Of a stretch of 9,249 nt of DNA, positions 6,358-9,249 are shown piece by piece. The notes beneath the pieces are model-generated. The model had not been told where the DNA came from. It saw only the letters and a program-made list of their open reading frames with translations, and did not search any database. Position 1 is the first letter of the stretch. Each line of letters opens with the position of its first letter. The DNA comes from Acetobacteraceae bacterium. GTDB lineage: Bacteria > Pseudomonadota > Alphaproteobacteria > Acetobacterales > Acetobacteraceae. The stretch spans positions 1 through 9,249 of the forward strand of contig JADGHI010000121.1 of assembly GCA_019689515.1 (NCBI GenBank), read 5' to 3'. The position numbers and the translations under genes were made by a program.

Positions 6358-7095
6358 ATGGCACGCTTCGATGGCAAGGTGGTGCTGATCTCCGGCGGTG
6401 CCCGCGGCCAGGGCGCAGCCGAGGCCCGCATGCTGGTCGCCGAGGGCGGCAAGGTCGTGATCGGCGACGTGCTGGAGGAGGAAGGCCGCGCCCTCGCCGC
6501 CGAGCTCGGTCCCTCCTCTGCTCTGTTCCTCCGCCAGGACGTGACCGAGGAGGCCGACTGGAACCGCGCCGTCGCCGCCGCCGTCGAGACATTCGGCGGG
6601 CTGCACGGACTCGTGAACAACGCCGGCATCTACATCCCGAAGACCCTGATGGAGACCGATGCCGCGCTGTTCGAGCGGCACATGCGGGTCAACCAGCTCG
6701 GCTGCTTCCTCGGCATGAAGGCCGTGGTGCCGGCGATGGAGCGCGCGGGCGGCGGCTCGATCGTGAACATCTCCTCCGTCGCCGGGCTGCGCGGCTCGCC
6801 CGGCGCCATCGCCTACAGCGCGACGAAGTGGGCGCTGCGCGGGATGACCAAGGCCGCCGCGGTGGACCTCGCGCCGCGCGGCATCCGCGTGAACTCCGTC
6901 CATCCGGGGCCGATCGACACCGACATGCTGAAGGTGCGCACGCCGGAGCAGAACCGCGCCCGGGTGGAGCTGGTGCCGATGAAGCGCATGGGCACGGCGG
7001 AGGAAGTCGCGAAGCTGGTGCTGTTCCTGCTCTCCGACGACAGCGCCTACATCACCGGGGCGGAGGTCGCGATCGACGGCGGCGCCACCCTGTAG
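6358..7095 (+). CDS. SDR family NAD(P)-dependent oxidoreductase
   Basis: A 245-residue classical short-chain dehydrogenase/reductase, which interconverts an alcohol and a ketone using a nicotinamide cofactor in the cytosol. It shows the glycine-rich cofactor loop 'SGGARGQG' (12-19, with Ser in place of the usual Thr), an acidic residue D37 at the end of the second strand that favours NAD over NADP, 'NNAG' (87-90), the catalytic Ser within 'NISSVAG' (S139/S140), and 'YSATK' (Y153, K157). The C-terminal 'YITGAEVAIDGGATL' is typical of the family. The start at 6358 has a strong AAGGAGGAGGAA ribosome-binding site at 6339-6350. It is similar to 3-alpha(or 20-beta)-hydroxysteroid dehydrogenase-like SDRs, but this does not define the substrate. 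It is divergent from the LLM gene and 69 bases before the DUF1194 gene. Confidence 0.95.
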   Translation: MARFDGKVVLISGGARGQGAAEARMLVAEGGKVVIGDVLEEEGRALAAELGPSSALFLRQDVTEEADWNRAVAAAVETFGGLHGLVNNAGIYIPKTLMETDAALFERHMRVNQLGCFLGMKAVVPAMERAGGGSIVNISSVAGLRGSPGAIAYSATKWALRGMTKAAAVDLAPRGIRVNSVHPGPIDTDMLKVRTPEQNRARVELVPMKRMGTAEEVAKLVLFLLSDDSAYITGAEVAIDGGATL

Positions 7096-7164
7096 CGCGG
7101 ACGCCGCCGCGACGGCCGGCCGGCCCGCCGCGCGCGGACACCAGGTGCGGGAGGGAGCGGATTC

Positions 7165-7878
7165 ATGCTGCGCAGGAGTCTCCTCGCCGCCGGAGGCGCC
7201 GCCGCGCTCGGCGCGCCCCGCCGAGGCATCGCCGCCGAGGAGGCGGTGGACGTTGCGATCGTGCTGGCCGTGGACGTCTCCCGCTCGATCGACGAGGACG
7301 AGGCGCGGCTGCAGCGCGAGGGCTACCGCCGGGCGGTGAGCGATCCCCGCATCGTCGCGGCCATCCGCGGCGGCATGATCGGCGCGATCGGCCTCGCCTA
7401 TGTCGAATGGGCCGGCATCGAGTACCAGCGGCTGGTGATCCCCTGGACCCGCATCGCGACGCAGGCGGATGCGGATGCCTGGGCGGAGGCCCTGGACCGC
7501 GCGCCGCGCTCCGCGCATCGGCGGACCTCGATCTCAGGCGGCATCGCCTTTTCCCGGGCGATCCTCGCCACGGCGCCATGGGAGGCGACACGCCGGGTGA
7601 TCGACGTCTCCGGCGACGGGATGAACAACAGCGGTCCCCCGGCCGAGGAGGCGCGCGACCAGGCGGTCGAGGACGGCATCGTGATCAACGGCCTGCCGAT
7701 CCTGAACGGCCGCCCACCCCTCGGCGTCGGCCTGGCGCTGGAGGACTACTTCCGCGAACGGGTGATCGGCGGCCCCGGCGCCTTCGTCATCGCGGCGGAG
7801 GACTTCGAGAGCTTCGGCCAGGCGGTCCGGCGAAAGCTGCTGCGCGAGATCGCGGGGCGGTCCGCTTCGGCAGCCTGA
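7165..7878 (+). CDS. DUF1194 domain-containing protein (von Willebrand A fold)
   Basis: A 237-residue exported protein of the DUF1194 family, a von Willebrand factor A-like domain found mainly in alphaproteobacteria; its function is not established. A leader with paired arginines ('MLRRSLLAAGGAAALG', 1-16) and a cut near 'GIAA-EE' (21-26) suggests export, possibly by Tat although the motif is incomplete. The metal-binding MIDAS residues are present: 'DVSRS' (37-41), the threonine in 'RRTSISGG' (T121) and the aspartate in 'VSGDGMNNSG' (D151). Such domains bind partners through a divalent metal. The start has GGAGGGA at 7150-7156 eight bases upstream. It is in the same direction as the SDR and Bug genes with gaps of 69 and 112 bases, so co-transcription is possible but not shown. 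Confidence 0.93.
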   Translation: MLRRSLLAAGGAAALGAPRRGIAAEEAVDVAIVLAVDVSRSIDEDEARLQREGYRRAVSDPRIVAAIRGGMIGAIGLAYVEWAGIEYQRLVIPWTRIATQADADAWAEALDRAPRSAHRRTSISGGIAFSRAILATAPWEATRRVIDVSGDGMNNSGPPAEEARDQAVEDGIVINGLPILNGRPPLGVGLALEDYFRERVIGGPGAFVIAAEDFESFGQAVRRKLLREIAGRSASAA

Positions 7879-7990
7879 CCGAGCGCGCCACCCGCACGGC
7901 CGCCGCCGGTCGGTGGCGGATTCCGGTAGGCGCGGCCCCGATCCGCGCCATAGGATCTGGCAAAACAAGATGGGGGGAGGAAATCAATCC

Positions 7991-8974
7991 ATGCGGACAC
8001 GCCGCTCGACCCTTGTCCTCGGCCTGGCGCTGGCTGCCGCCCTTGCCGGCGCTCCGCCGTCCGCCGCCCGGGCCGAGTTCCCCGACCGCCCGCTCCGCCT
8101 GATCAGCGGCTTCGCCGCGGGCGGCGCGAGCGACCTCATCGCCCGCATGATCGCCGAGGCGGCTTCGCCGATCATCGGCCAGCGCATCGTGGTGGAAAAC
8201 CGCACCGGAGCGAACGGCGTGATCGGCGCCGCGGAGACCGTGCGCGCCGGCGCGGACGGCTACACCGCCTTCCAGTGCCCGATGAGCACGCTCGCGATCG
8301 CGCCGCAGCTCCAGGGCGCGACCCTGCCGCTCGACCCGGGCGTCGAGCTGGTGCCGGTGGCCAATCTCGCGCTCTCCTCCTACGGGCTGGTCGTGCGCGC
8401 CAACGGCCCCTATCGCAACCTCGCCGACCTGCTCGCCGCGGCGCGGGCGCGGCCGGGCCAGATCACCTTCGCCAGTGCCGGCGTCGGCTCGGCGCAGCAC
8501 CTCTCGGGTGAGCTGCTCAAGCGCCTCGCCGGGGTGGACATGGTGCATGTGCCCTATCGCGGCGCGGCGCCTGCGATCGTGGACATCCTCGGCGGCCGCA
8601 CCGACTTCATGATCACCAACCTCGGTGATGCGGCGCGCCAGATCCAGGCGGGCGAGCTGCACCTGCTCGCGCAGGGCGATCCCTCGCGCTTCCCGCTCTT
8701 CCCCGATGTCCCCCGCATCGCCGACACCGTGCCGGGCTTCGAGGTGACGGGCTGGTTCGGCATCTGCGTGCCGCGCGGCTCGCCGGCCGAGGCGATCCGC
8801 CGCTGGGCCGCGGCCGTCCGCCAGGCCATGGCCGATCCCGCGCTCGTCAGGCGCCTGCAGGATGCCGGCTTCACGCCGCATTTCGAGGACACGGAGGCCT
8901 TCACCCGCCGGCTGGAGCAGGACCGCCGCACCTGGCGCGAGGTGATCCAGGCGGGCAGCATCCGCGCGAACTAG
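7991..8974 (+). CDS. tripartite tricarboxylate transporter substrate-binding protein (Bug family)
   Basis: A 327-residue periplasmic solute-binding protein of the Bug/TctC family, which captures carboxylates or related small molecules for a TctAB-type transporter. A signal peptide covers 1-28 ('PSAARA-EFPDRP'). The mature protein shows the family order: 'FPDRPLRLISGFAAGGASD' near the start, 'RIVVENRTGANGVIGA', 'ITFASAGVGSAQHLSGELL', 'VPYRGAAPAIVDILGGRTDF' and 'DAGFTPHFEDTEAF'. Length is normal. A strong GGGGGAGGAAA (7973-7983) precedes the start. No tctA or tctB membrane gene lies within the window, so it is an orphan here; such orphans are numerous in Acetobacteraceae and Burkholderiales and may share transporters encoded elsewhere. 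The ligand is unknown. Confidence 0.95.
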   Translation: MRTRRSTLVLGLALAAALAGAPPSAARAEFPDRPLRLISGFAAGGASDLIARMIAEAASPIIGQRIVVENRTGANGVIGAAETVRAGADGYTAFQCPMSTLAIAPQLQGATLPLDPGVELVPVANLALSSYGLVVRANGPYRNLADLLAAARARPGQITFASAGVGSAQHLSGELLKRLAGVDMVHVPYRGAAPAIVDILGGRTDFMITNLGDAARQIQAGELHLLAQGDPSRFPLFPDVPRIADTVPGFEVTGWFGICVPRGSPAEAIRRWAAAVRQAMADPALVRRLQDAGFTPHFEDTEAFTRRLEQDRRTWREVIQAGSIRAN

Positions 8975-9016
8975 GCCGCGCACGGCGGCATTCCGCCGCA
9001 CACTCGGAACGTCCCA

Positions 9017-9056
9017 TCAGCCGGCTTCCCGGAGGGGAGCCTGCGAGGCCGGCTGA
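9017..9056 (+). repeat. hairpin downstream of the Bug gene (possible terminator)
   Basis: TCAGCCGGC (9017-9025) pairs perfectly with GCCGGCTGA (9048-9056). The 22-base loop can form an inner stem (TTCCC with GGGGA), giving an extended hairpin. It starts 43 bases after the Bug stop, where a terminator is expected, but no T-run follows. Similar words, ACGTCCCATC before it and ACGTTCCCATC after it, flank the structure as an imperfect direct repeat. A rho-dependent or RNA-stabilising role is possible. Confidence 0.45.
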
Positions 9057-9119
9057 CGTTCCCATCGCGCCCGCGTCGCGCGAGCTTTCAAGCGGCGCAG
9101 GGAACGATGAGGTGACCGC

Positions 9120-9249
9120 ATGACCAATCCCGCTCCCACCCCGCGCCGCAACGCCGGCCGTGTCCTCGCGCGCGGCGCCTTCACCCTGGCGCTCCTCGCC
9201 GGCACCGCCCTGACGCCGGGCATCGCGGCAGGCCAGACCGCCCCCGGTG
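9120..9249 (+). CDS. exported protein, N-terminal part (cut by the window edge)
   Basis: The first 43 codons of a gene running off the right edge. The peptide has a basic start ('PTPRRNAGRVLARG'), a hydrophobic core ('AFTLALLAGTALTP') and a likely signal-peptidase region ('GIAAGQTAPG'), so it is an exported or periplasmic protein. A GAGGTGA ribosome-binding site at 9109-9115 is four bases before the ATG, which sets the start. The visible part is only a leader, so the family cannot be named. Given the Bug gene before it, a binding protein or periplasmic enzyme is possible but not supported by any motif. Confidence 0.7.
   Translation, partial: MTNPAPTPRRNAGRVLARGAFTLALLAGTALTPGIAAGQTAPG

Noticed and set aside
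6181..7518. Minus-strand extension of the LLM frame (825 codons in all) across the SDR gene
   Set aside because: Only the part from 6180 down matches the LLM family; the extension is the antisense shadow of the SDR and DUF1194 genes.
6216..8102. 628-codon plus-strand frame overlapping SDR, DUF1194 and the Bug start
   Set aside because: It is an Arg/Pro-rich out-of-frame reading of three recognised genes.
7787..9001. 404-codon minus-strand frame opposite the Bug gene
   Set aside because: Low-complexity Arg/Ala/Gly/His-rich product, no family features, and the plus strand carries a complete, well-recognised gene.
1..9249. CRISPR array, tRNA/rRNA, transposase, toxin-antitoxin or defence genes
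   Set aside because: No spaced repeat series, no cloverleaf or ribosomal sequence and no transposase or nuclease motifs were seen in the readable frames.

Overview
This is a very GC-rich stretch of bacterial chromosome. The gene types suggest an alphaproteobacterium of the Acetobacteraceae (Roseomonas-like): a Bug/TctC solute-binding protein, a DUF1194 protein, a DUF2092 protein with a short 'VGRP...GVARRTTRR' partner, CsbD, and a possible EcfG-type stress promoter. The lineage is inferred from gene content and composition only.

Layout from left to right. Positions 1-381 hold the C-terminal part of a DUF4336 protein joined to an unrelated leader that contains a perfect hairpin. A complete class III PLP aminotransferase follows (481-1818). 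Positions 1819-2976 are about 1.16 kb without an intact gene, holding one frameshifted coding remnant (about 1922-2252) and an AT-rich inverted repeat. A two-gene unit comes next: a secreted DUF2092 protein (2977-3765) and a 66-residue exported protein (3774-3974). A decaying fragment of an AapJ-type amino-acid-binding protein (4240-4385) lies just before a small CsbD stress gene (4453-4647), which ends in a strong intrinsic terminator. A flavin-dependent LLM-class oxidoreductase on the minus strand (5041-6180) is divergent from an SDR dehydrogenase (6358-7095). The SDR is followed on the plus strand by a DUF1194 von Willebrand A protein (7165-7878), a Bug-family solute-binding protein (7991-8974) and the first 43 codons of another exported protein (9120 to the right edge).

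How the genes may work together: the aminotransferase, LLM oxidoreductase, SDR and Bug protein fit the scattered uptake and catabolism genes common in soil and water Acetobacteraceae, but nothing here fixes a substrate or a shared pathway. The 1-4440 part is a patchwork of intact genes and at least two, probably three, gene relics, so it looks like a region of gene loss. I do not see a CRISPR array, rRNA or tRNA gene, transposase, phage module, toxin-antitoxin pair or recognisable defence system. I could not support a wholly new system. The items most worth checking are the aapJ relic with its one-base lesion, the possible EcfG promoter before csbD, the truncated DUF4336 junction, and the unidentified frameshifted remnant.
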